Assembly: GCA_034440615.1 (NCBI GenBank)
Contig: JAOTOM010005184.1
Coordinates: forward strand, 1,823,501-1,887,500
Direction: 5' to 3'
From: Ashinkailepas kermadecensis
Lineage: Eukaryota; Arthropoda; Thecostraca; Neolepadidae
DNA length: 64,000 bases
Part shown: positions 22,058 through 34,000 of the stretch, in pieces
How the letters are laid out: every line of letters begins with the position of its first letter
How positions within the stretch are numbered: the first letter of the stretch is position 1
Notes under the pieces: generated by a model
Databases searched by the model: none
Told to the model about the DNA's origin: nothing
The model's input: the letters and a program-made list of their open reading frames with translations, nothing else
Position numbers and translations under genes: made by a program

Positions 22058-25000
22058 TTCCCATGTGTTCCTGTTAAAAAAAGATGATAAAAAGAAATTG
22101 CAACCCAAAAGAGGGAACGGTTCACATGCATACCCTGGTCAGCGTCAGACAATTTATAAACACACTTGTTAGATATAATCTGTGATCTTAGCCTTTGCAT
22201 ATGTTTCATAAGCCTATTTAAATTGCAACGTCGTGCTGTTGAATACGATTCGACAATCTGTTGAACCCTTGAACGTAGTTCGGTACATCAATTTTCGTGT
22301 CCCTCATTCCGATCGGATATTTTGAATGTCAACACATGTGCTGTGTTGACGTGTATTACATTGCCTAACAGATTCACGACATTGTATTTGTTGCACGAGT
22401 TCACGTGGCTGATCTATAGTCACCGTTCGCTTTAGTAGGCGAGGCGAATGCTACTCGGCCGTACAACGAGCCGATAACCGCCCCAACTCCCAGATGACTT
22501 CGCGCACTCGATAGCGCCGGCATCTTCCCGAAACTCCGCGGAGGAAAAAGTTGATGAGGTTCTGCACTCGCGACATACATTCAACAGATGAGTTTTCGTA
22601 GACAAACACAATATTTCATGTACGACAGAGCCAAACTGTCGACAAGCACACGGAGCCGAACACTGCGAGTGCTGTGCCGAACATGGTTAAGCCCGTAACA
22701 AGCGTGCCGGTGCATTTTGAAACTAGCTCAATACACTGTGGGTGTCGTCAGCATACTGTGGCGTTCCACCAATCAGCGGTCCTCGTTTGACTACGTTCCA
22801 CCAATCAGCGGTCCTCGTTTGACCACGTTTGACCAATCGGCGGTCGCCAATTCACAGGAAGAAGCTTCATATATTACAGTAATTTGGAAAGATCCGCAAT
22901 TATATGTCGAATTATCCCACGCTCATTAATACAAATGGTTCTGCAACATCACACGATGCATTTCTAGATACCATTTGTCAGCCAGAAATTGTCAATGGTC
23001 TATAATTATAAAGGAACTGGTGGGTGCAGGACAGCTTAGATAAAAATAAGCTCGCACAAACGTAGCCATGGTGCACTTATTCAAAAGAAGGCAAGCTACG
23101 AAATAGAAATGGTCACAGTAACGTACACAATGCGGGAATGTCATGCAAGGATTGTGTGATTCACTCTGTGACTCAACAGCCTAGCAATCTCTTAGCAGTC
23201 AAAAACATGAGGCCGGTTGAAGTAGGCCATACACGGTTGTAAATTTGCGAGGTGGGGGGGGGGAGCGGGGCGAGGTTCACGCGCTGTCCCGTGGCCAGAA
23301 ATCACTTTTATGACGACAGTCAGGAGGTGGGCGGAACAAACAGAGCGGTGTATCGAGTAATTCAGTGGACGAAGGGTGATTGTTTGTTCGTACTCACGCC
23401 TCCACACATCGATATTGCTGCACCGGTTGGTTGGCAGCTGATTTGCTTGGTGACCAGTTGAGACTGGTGGCTTGTCTCCAGCTTTCGCTTCAGGTTGTGC
23501 GGCGCGCTGTGTAGCTCAGAGAACCCTCTGAAAAGCGTTGGCTCGATGTCAAACCGACTGCACTGCGAGTGATAAGCAGTACGTCATAAGGCACAGCGTA
23601 CTTGAGGATGTTCTCCACTTCCACATCGTTGATTGTGAGACGTTGCCGTTCATGAAGCCATCTGGCCCAGACACATTATAGTGGGAAATTGTTGAGTATC
23701 GCTGTATAATGAGGATACAAAATAAGTCCACAAATAAATATTCTTTCGTAGCGTTTTCATGCTGACACAGCATGATGTGAAGAGCGTTGGTCTGTGTTGA
23801 TGCCGAATGCCTCCAGATGACCGGTACCTTCGACAGCTAATATACTTGCTCTCACCGGCAATTCATCCTGAACAGGCAATATCTACGAGACAGCAACATC
23901 CGTGATGGCTTTTTCATATACCAAGTTCGATTTAGATGATAACGAAAAAGCGGTGAATTCTTCAATTCTCACTTGGTGCGCTTCAGCTCAGCCACAGAAC
24001 GGAAGATCTGCCTACACACTGTTTGAACACAGTTCCAATACAATCCTTCATTTGGCCTCAGGTATTTGCCGCGTACAAGTTGCTTGCTTCGATGCATACA
24101 TGATGGATCGTTGCAATACTGCCGAGAAACCTGAGGCCAATACTCCGAACGCTGCCACACCCACACAGGGACTGTGTTGCTCTGTGCAACGGGAAGAGGG
24201 TCGCAGACGAAGGATGCTCGAACCTACGCTAGACTTGGCGACAGGAGGACCTCCCTTCTGGCCCTCCTCTCCCTCCTCTGCGCCATTGGTCGAAGAAGAC
24301 TGGTCGCAGTCGAAGGATGTTCGATTCTACCATAGACTTGGCGACAGGAGGATCCCCTCCCGGTCCTCCTCTCCCTCCTCTGCACAACAGGAAGAGGGTC
24401 GCAGACGTAGTTTGCTCGATCATACCCTATACTTGGCGATATGAGGACATCCCTCCCGGCCCTCCTCCCCTATGCGACCCCAGGAAGAGGGTCGCATACT
24501 AAGGATGCTCGAACCTACGCTGGACTTGGCGACAGGAGGACCTTCGTCTCGGCACTCCTCTCCATCCTCTGCGCCAGCTGACACGCCTACGACCGAGATT
24601 GATTTCTAGTCGCCATTGGTTAGGATTATATATGTGTCACCAGTGTCTGGTACCATGACCGAGGTGCCAACGTTACTTAAAACCTCACTTCGTTGTTGCT
24701 GTCGGACCGCTTCGGTCACGTTGTCCTACTACATTTACTACATACTACAGTTTGGCTATTATTTGGCCGATCCCTTGTCGCGGCGCGGATAGCCCTTATT
24801 GCGCGAAAGCGGTGTCTAAGTCGTCTGTGCAGTTAGACGTTAGATCCTCCGCCAAGATTAATTGCGGACACTCTTGATATCCTCACACCACTAACCACCA
24901 ACCACTTAACCACGTAAACAAGCAGTCAGAAAAGCTTCTTGAAGTGTACATCAAAGGAGCATTCGAATCGCAGTATCACCGTTCAGAACTAGCATGCCCT

Positions 25001-28000
25001 CATCTCCTTATATGTAGTGTAGCCCCTCCCCCGCCTTCAAGAAAGAATGTCCCCAAAGACAGCATGGGGTAATGCTGCTGCAATAGTGTTCGACTTTACC
25101 CGAAAGCCACCTGTGTTCGTATGTCATGTTCGATAGCCCGACGACCGGCCGGTATAGCCCGACAGCGGGCTGGTATCGCCCGACAGCGGGCTGGTATAGC
25201 GGACGCGGCCAGACATGTGGCTCACCATAAGCCCTGGGCTGTGGCCGGACCTGTAGCTCACCATAAGCCCCTGGGCTGTGGCCGGACCTGTGGCTCACCA
25301 TAAGCCCTGGGCTGTGGCCGGACCTGTAGCTCACCATAAGCCCCTGGGCTGTGGCCGGACCTGTGGCTCACCATAAGCCCCTGGGCTGTGGCCGGACCTG
25401 TGGCTCACCATAAGCCCCTGGGCTGTGGCCGGACCTGTAGCTCACCATAAGCCCCTGGGCTGTGGCCGGACCTGTGGCTCACCATAAGCCCTGGGCTGTG
25501 GCCGGACCTGTGGGTCACCATAAGCCCCTGGGCTGTGGCCGGACCTGTAGCTCACCATAAGCCCCTGGGCTGTGGCCGGACCTGTAGCTCACCATAAGCC
25601 CCTGGGCTGTGGCCGGACCTGTGGCCTCACCATAAGCCCCTGGGCTGTGGCCGGACCTGTAGCTCACCATAAGCCCCTGGGCTGTGGCCGGACCTGTAGC
25701 TCACCATAAGCCCCTGGGCTGTGGCCGGACCTGTGGCCTCACCATAAGTCATGGACTGCGGCCGGATCTGTGGCCTCACCACGATCTCATTATATGGGAA
25801 ATGGATATGGATATCCGGGTAGTGCATCAGCGAGCGGTTGTCACGGCTCGCCGGGAGCCAGACGTATGGCTGTAGCGGCAGCTGGGTCTGGCTGTTGGCG
25901 GCAGCTGGGTCTGGCTGTTGGCGGCAGCTGGGTCTGGCTGTTGGCGGCAGCTGGGTCTGGCTGTTGGCGGGAGCTGGGTCTGGCTGTAGGCGGCAGTTGG
26001 GTCTGGCTGTTGGCGGCAGCTGGGTCTGGCTGTAGGCGGCAGCTGGGTCTGGCTGTTGGCGGCAGCTGGGTCTGGCTGTAGGCGGCAGCTGGGTCTGGCT
26101 GTTGGCGGCAGCTGGGTCTGGCTGTTGGCGGCAGCTGGGTCTGGCTGTAGGCGGCAGCTGGGTCTGGCTGTTGGCGGCAGCTGGGTCTGGCTGTAGGCGG
26201 CAGCTGGGTCTGGCTGTTGGCGGCAGCTGGGTCTGGCTGTTGGCGGCAGCTGGGTCTGGCTGTTGGCGGCAGCTGGGTCTGGCTGTTGGCGGCAGCTGGG
26301 TCTGGCTGTTGGCGGCAGCTGGGTCTGGCTGTTGGCGGGAGCTGGGTCTGGCTGTTTGCGGCAGCTTGGTCTGGCTGTTGGCGGCAGCTGGGTCTGGCTG
26401 TTGGCGGCAGCTGGGTCTGGCTGTAGGCGGCAGCTGGGTCTGGCTGTTGGCGGCAGCTGGGTCTGGCTGTTGGCGGCAGCTGGGTCTGGCTGTTGGCGGC
26501 AGCTGGGTCTGGCTGTAGGCGGCAGCTGGGTCTGGCTGTTGGCGGCAGCTGGGTCTGGCTGTTGGCGGCAGCTGGGTCTGGCTGTTGGCGGCAGCTGGGT
26601 CTGGCTGTTGGCGGCAGGTTTGTTGGCAGCAGCAGCGATGACAGAACATGATGCACCGCAACACGGAGTATTGCGTTGTTAAGCGACTGCCAGTCCTGTT
26701 TGTTTTTTTTTGTCATGCAGAGCACGACCCGGCCGAATGAACGGACCGAACTCGGATGGTTTCCTATCGTGTGCCGAGAAGCCGACCTGACCTTACTGTT
26801 GGCGCCCACGCTGAGAATAGCCGGCCGCCGAATATGATCGGGAAATATGCGGAACCCATCAAACTCCGCCAGCCATTCAGGACGGTGCCGCTGCTGGCAG
26901 CGCACTTGCTGCATTAATTGCACGGCGGCGCTATTTTCGTCGGTACAGAGCACCGTTCGGCTTCTATGGGGCCGTGTTTGCCGCCTCCGCCGGGATCAAT
27001 TCGCATCGCTAGGATGCCTTGGCACCGCCGGGATACCTTGGCACTGTCAGATGCACTGGAACCGCCAGAATACCTTGACACCGCCGGGATGCCTTGGCAC
27101 CGCCAGGATGCCTTGGCACCGCCGGGATGCCTTGGCACCGCCAGGATGCCTTGGCACCGCCGGGATGCCTTGGCACCGCCGGGATGCCTTGGCACCGCCG
27201 GGATGCCTTGGCACCGCCGGGATGCCTTGGCACCGCCAGGATGCCTTGGCACTGCACGTAGAATCGCGGGCGTTATGAAGCAAATGACGTGGGCAGCATC
27301 TGCGACAAACACAGTACCGGTGATCACCGCGTCTAGTCGCTGTTCTTAGAACCCAACCATAGGGAAACAATAAGTCACTTCGAACCACAATGAACAAGAT
27401 TGATCTAGATCGCGACCGTAGTTATTCTTCTTATTTTGATGACTATTTTCATTAAGGTCACCTTCGGACAACTAATGAGAGTAGGCGCTAATGCGACCCA
27501 GCTCCGGCTGAGTGGCGTTGCTTCACCGACTCACGTTCTTGCATCGGAATGAACACAAACAAGTCAAGGTCTGCCTTGTATATCCGAGTGATCAAATGAT
27601 CTGACCCGCGCTCGGGAGGTGTGGTGTCAGGGTCGGGAACTGGGTCTTCACATGTCTCCGCGGCCATTTTTCGCCAGACACAACCAGGAGAGCTCCGACA
27701 ACTCGTTGCCTTGGTGATGGCGTACTTAGCAAGCAATCCACCTGATCATTAGTGCGGGTGAGGTAATGGCGTGCCTAGTAAGCAATCCTGATCATTAGGC
27801 CGGGTGAGGTGGTCGATTCGAGCAAGTGTTCGAGTCACGACGTGTCAGCCACCCGGCCATGTGCGTAGTCTAGCGCATATAACATAACTATCGATTGCTG
27901 TCGTGATGATGTCGTGTGACTGTCGTGTGACTGTCGTGTGACTGTCGTGATGATGTCGTGTGACTGTCGTGTGACTGTCGTGTGACTGTCGTATGACTGT

Positions 28001-31000
28001 CGTGTGACTGTCGTGTGTGATCCTTGCGTGATTGCCGTGTGACTGTCGTGTGACTGCCATGTGACTGTCGTGTGACTGTCGTGTGACTGTCGTGTGGCTG
28101 TCGTGTCACTGTCGTGTCACTGTCGTGTCACTGTCGTGTGACTGTCGTGTGACTGTCGTGTGACTGTCGTGTGACTGTCGTGTTACTGTCGTGATGATGT
28201 CGTGTGACTGTCGTGTGACTGTCGTGATGATGTCGTGTGACTGTCGTGTGACTGTCGTGTTACTGTCGTGATGATGTCGTGTGACTGTCGTGTGACTGTC
28301 GTGATGATGTCGTGTGACTGTCGTGTGACTGTCGTGTGACTGTCGTGTGACTGTCGTGTGACTGTCGTGTCACTGTCGTGACTGTCGTGTGACTGTCGTG
28401 TGACTGGCGTGTGGTGCTCGTGTGGTGCTCGTGTGGTGCTCGTGTGGTGCTCGTGTGATGGTCGTGTGGTGCTCGTGTGATGGTCGTGTGATGCTCGTGG
28501 GGTGCTCGTGTGGTGCTCGTGTGGTGCTCTTGTATTGCTCTTGTGTTGCTCGTGTGCTGCTCGTGTGATAGTCGGGTTGCATGCGGGCGTGGAGCTCATG
28601 TGTGACTGATGCCTGACGTGTCACCTCAAGGTTGTGTGATGTACATCTGCGGTGCCGCAGTGTAACACGTGTGACAGTGCGTCACGTTATGTCACGTGTG
28701 ACCCTCACCTGTGATCCTCACGTGTGGCCCTCACATGTGACCTTCACGTATGACCCTCACGTATGACCCTCCTGTGTGACTTTCCCGTGTGACGCTCACG
28801 AGTGACCCTCACGTATGACCCTTACGTGTGACCCCACGTGTGACCTTCACGTGTGACCCTCACGTGTGACATTCCGTCTCCAGGCGGCGGCCAGTGATCG
28901 CAGCAGTGGTGTGCAGCGCTCTGCTGACCTGTGTCGCCGCGGGGCTCAAAGGTCACACTCGCGAGCCGGCTGACCAGGAGGGTCGACAGCCGGGCAGCTT
29001 GGTGGTGACGGTGCCGGCGTCCCTCCTGCTGCCTTCGCTGGCGACTGACGGCTTCCCGACCAGCAGTGGGTGGCACTTCCCTCCACAGGTGAGTCGCTGC
29101 GGCCCTCTCCCCTCCCCCTCTTCAACATGGAGTTCTGCGCTATCGGCGGGAAAGTTGGCTGGATGTTTCTCCTAATCCTGTGAAGGTACACAATGAGTAT
29201 TTATTGAAGTGGAGTGTGGTACTGAAATGAGTCGTTCGTGTTCTCCTGTGTGCCGTTTGTAACAAGGCTTTCGTGGAAGCAGTTGGGCCGGGATCACCTG
29301 TTGCTTGACCACAGCACGACCTCTTGTTCTGTGGCTCAATTGTAAGCCACCAGATGGAGTGCTGGGTATGTGACCAGACTGAGACTGTTTGGTAGAACAT
29401 AGCATGGACTGAGATGTTAAAATCCGGTTTAATCTGTATCCGTATGAACCACTCCCATCCGTATCTGCATCCATACCGAATGGAGATATCAATCTGTTAT
29501 TCAATCCGAATCCAAAAATGTAATGTAGCTAGTACGGCTGCAGTAATGAATAGCAAATAAGCCATGAACAAGAAGCAATATTTTAACCAAGAAGATCAGG
29601 CCAAATCAATTTGACATTTTGTGTAAATTATAGAAAAAAATGTTCATTAAGAGCACCACATTTTACAGAAGAACAAAAATGTAACTTCCGATCACATATG
29701 AAGTTATGTGCTAGCTTATCATTTATGATCATGAACAACGCATACAAGAAACATGACTGCCATCATGGAATGAAGAAAGGAAAAAGCAACATCAATTTTC
29801 AACTCAAATATTGCAAAATATCCACTGTGTTCATACGCAAACATTTGCCACTATCGTGAATAATATAGGCTTGCACCTATAATCAACCTAGGTAGCTACG
29901 AGGCGGTACACACTAGAGCATAAAGTTGTTATCCCACTTTTAGGAATATTTTATTTCAAGTATAAAAATATACATCACCTAAAGTTAGTAGCTAGTTTCA
30001 GTTAGTAGCTGGTTTCAGTTCAGTGTGATTCACCTGCATTCGTGTTAACATTCACCTGCATATGCAGCGCCCACCTAGGCACCGAGCGAGGACGAGGCAC
30101 ACTCGTCAGTGAAGTTATAGGCTGAGGTGCGTAGGCTGCAGCTTATCTCCCACCAATTAGTGGTATTTGCTGATTCTTCTAAAGCATTACATAATTCTGT
30201 ATTGATATCACGGGTAGTTTACAACCCATGGCCAGTTGCGCGCGTATCCTAGCCACAGCATATACCATGACAATCAAACCGGTGAGGACTCCCTCTGCAG
30301 GCGTCCAGATATGTGAGTGGCATGTGGTGATGATGTGGTTTGACTGATAATGTATGAGGTAGTGGTGTGAAGCCCGCCGTTATCGCCCGCCAGGCAGGCT
30401 CCCTGCCTCCACAAGAGGACATCCCAGTCGACCTGAACCACCTGCAGGCCGAGGAGCAGCTGCAGCGGTTCTTCTCCTACTTCCAGGTCAGACCGTCTCT
30501 GGCATCCAGCCGTCGTTCGATTAGCACTGTGTGCCGTGTGTCTTGCAAGTGAAGCTGTTTGCAAGTTTCCTGCCACGCTATTCATTCGAGCATGTCTTCC
30601 AACGATGACATCCATTCGAGATATCTTCTCACAACGCGTGGTTCGGCAAAAGTTCACCCGCCCATCTCGTCGCCCATACTAGAGAGCTGAAGCAATGTTA
30701 CCTGACCTTTGACACGAACTGATAAAACTCCATGACAGACTTTTGAATGGCTGATAAATGTTCATATTTCCAGTGTCTAAAGCGCTGCATAAAACCAGCG
30801 CGAATGCATTTCCCAGCGTTCCTCAGCGAATCCGACTCGAGTGCTGCCTCCTGTCAGTAGCGACTGAGGTCCCGCCTCTGATAGTGGCAACTGAGGTCCC
30901 GTCTCTGATAGTGACGACTGAGGTCCCGCCTCCTGGGGTAATGGCGACTGAGGTCCCACCTCCCGATAGTAGCGACTGAGGTCCCGCCTCTGATAGTGGC

Positions 31001-34000
31001 GACTGAGGTCCCTCCTCCTGATAGTGGCGATTGAGGTCCCTCCCCTGATAGTGACGACTGAGGTCCCGCCTCTGATAGTGGCGACTGAGGTCCCTCCTCC
31101 TAATAGTGGCGACTGAGGTCCCGCCTCCTGATAGTAGCGACTGAGGTCCCGCCTCCTGATAGTGGGGACTGAGGTCCCGCCTCTGATAGTGGGGACTGAG
31201 GTCCCGCCTCTGATAGTGGCGACTGAGGTCCCACCTCCTGATAGTGACGACTGAGGTCCCGCCTCCTGGGGTAATGGCGACTGAGGTCCCACCTCCCGAT
31301 AGTAGCGACTGAGGTCCCGCCTCTGATAGTGGCGACTGAGGTCCCGCCTCCTGGGGTAATGGCGACTGAGGTCCCTCCTCCTAATAGTGGCGACTGAGGT
31401 CCCGCCTCCTGATAGTAGCGACTGAGGTCCCACCTCCTGATAGTAGCGACTGAGGTCCCGCCTCTGATAGTGGCGACGGAGGTCCCTCCTCCTGATAGTG
31501 GCGACTGAGGTCCCTCCTCCTGACAGTAGCGACTGAGGTCCCGCCTCTGATAGTGGCGACTGAGGTCCCGCCTCCTGACAGTGCGACTGAGGTCCCGCCT
31601 CCTGATAGTGGCGACTGAGGTCCCTCCTCCTGATAGTGGCGACTGAGGTCCCGCCTCCTGTCAGTAGCGACTGAGGTCCCGCCCCTGATAGTGGCGACTG
31701 AGGTCCCTCCTCCTGACGGTGGCGACTGAGGTCCCGCCTCCTGGGGTAATGGCGACTGAGGTCCCGCCTCCTGATAGTGGCGACTGAGGTCCCGCCTCCT
31801 GATAGTGGCGACTGAGGTCCCTCCTCCTGACGGTGGCGACTGAGGTCCCGCCTCCTGGGGTAATGGCGACTGAGGTCCCGCCTCCTGACAGTGGCGACTG
31901 AGGTCCCGCCTCCTGACAGTAGCGACTGAGGTCCCGCCCCTGATAGTGACGACTGAGGTCCCTCCTCCTGATAGTGGCGACTGAGGTCCCGCCTCCTGTC
32001 AGTAGCGACTGAGGTCCCGCCCCTGATAGTGGCGACTGAGGTCCCTCCTCCTGACGGTGGCGACTGAGGTCCCGCCTCCTGGGGTAATGGCGACTGAGGT
32101 CCCACCTCCTGATAGTGGCGACTGAGGTCCCGCCCCTGATAGTGGCGACTGAGGTCCCGCCTCCTGACAGTAGCGACTGAGGTCCCGCCTCTGATAGTGG
32201 CGACTGAGGTCCCTCCTCCTGACGGTGGCGACTGAGGTCCCGCCTCCTGGGGTAATGGCGACTGAGGTCCCGCCTCCTGATAGTGACGACTGAGGTCCCG
32301 CCTCCTGATAGTGGCGACTGAGGTCCCGCCTCCTGTCAGTAGCGACTGAGGTCCCGCCTCCTGACAGTAGCGACTGAGGTCCCGCCTCCTGACAGTAGCG
32401 ACTGAGGTCCCTCCTCCTGACGGTGGCGACTGAGGTCCCGCCTCCTGGGGTAATGGCGACTGAGGTCCCACCTCCTGATAGTGGCGACTGAGGTCCCGCC
32501 CCCGATAGTGACGACTGAGGTCCCTCCTCCTGATAGTGGCGACTGAGGTCCCACCTCCTGATAGTGGCGACTGAGGTCCCGCCTCCTGACAGTAGCGACT
32601 GAGGTCCCGCCCCTGATAGTGACGACTGAGGTCCCACCTCCTGATAGTGGCGACTGAGGTCCCGCCCCTGATAGTGACGACTGAGGTCCCGCCTCCTGAT
32701 AGTGGCGACTGAGGTCCCTCCTCCTGATAGTGACGACTGAGGTCCCGCCTCCTGACAGTAGCGACTGAGGTCCCGCCTCCTGACAGTAGCGACTGAGGTC
32801 CCGCCTCCTGACAGTAGCGACTGAGGTCCCGCCTCCTGACAGTAGCGACTGAGGTCCCGCCTCCTGACAGTGACGACTGAGGTCCCGCCTCCTGACAGTG
32901 GCGACTGAGGTCCCTCCTCCTGATAGTGGCGACTGAGGTCCCTCCTCCTGATAGTGACGACTGAGGTCCCGCCTCCTGGGGTAGTGGCGACTGAGGTCCC
33001 GCCTCCTGATAGTAGCGACTGAGGTCCCGCCTCCTGACAGTGGCGACTGAGGTCCCGCCTCCTGACAGTAGCGACTGAGGTCCCTCCTCCTGATAGTGAC
33101 GACTGAGGTCCCGCCTCCTGGGGTAGTGGCGACTGAGGTCCCGCCTCCTGACAGTAGCGACTGAGGTCCCTCCTCCTGATAGTGACGACTGAGGTCCCGC
33201 CTCCTGGGGTAGTGGCGACTGAGGTCCCGCCTCCTGATAGTAGCGACTGAGGTCCCGCCTCCTGACAGTGGCGACTGAGGTCCCGCCTCCTGACAGTAGC
33301 GACTGAGGTCCCGCCCCTGATAGTGGCGACTGAGGTCCCGCCTCCTGACAGTGGCGACTGAGGTCCCGCCTCCTGACAGTAGCGACTGAGGTCCCGCCCA
33401 TGACAGTAGCGACTGAGGTCCCCCTCCTGATAGTGACGACTGAGGTCCCGCCTCCTGGGGTAGTGGCGACTGAGGTCCCGCCTCCTGATAGTGGCGACTG
33501 AGGTCCCGCCTCCTGACGGTGGCGACTGAGGTCCCGCCTCCTGATAGTGTCGGCCGTGGTTCCACCTTCTAATAGTGACGAATCTAGAAAATTGTCTGCA
33601 ACAAGTTTTGGGAGGGGACACATTACATATGTATTATCACAAGAAATAGCTTACTTCACTACGAGTGTCGATGTCGTTGTAAAGTAATCCTGCCTGGACG
33701 CACTCACTGTCTTGCCTGGACGTCGACAAGTATGCTGATTTGGCAAGTCCTTCATGAAAATCAGCCAGTGTGAGATCGGGCTATGACCGCGTTATCCCTC
33801 CTTCTGAACTCGCCAGTGCCTACTAAACAAGTACACCCAATTTGAGGTCAAAGTGATGTTGAAAAATGCCACGTGCTGCGCCGATACAAAGCGCACACAA
33901 AAATAGCAATATCGATCAATTAAAGGAGGTGAAGTCGTGTCGTGCCGAGGAAGCACATCAACTAAAGCAGGCGAGACCGTGTTGTGCGGAGAAAGCACAC

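Larger units (their letters stand above)
21656..28883 (+). other. Proposed intron 1 (repeat-filled)
   Basis: 7.2 kb. Apart from the arrays listed separately, the stretches 22055-22756, 22853-24186, 24591-25127, 26618-27004 and 27256-27716 hold no gene I can recognise. Confidence 0.4.

Noticed and set aside
30777..33623. A 948-codon minus-strand frame with Gly/Arg/Ser repeats
   Set aside because: A stop-free 28-bp unit keeps all three frames open; the three frames just permute the same peptide, and there is no domain outside the array.
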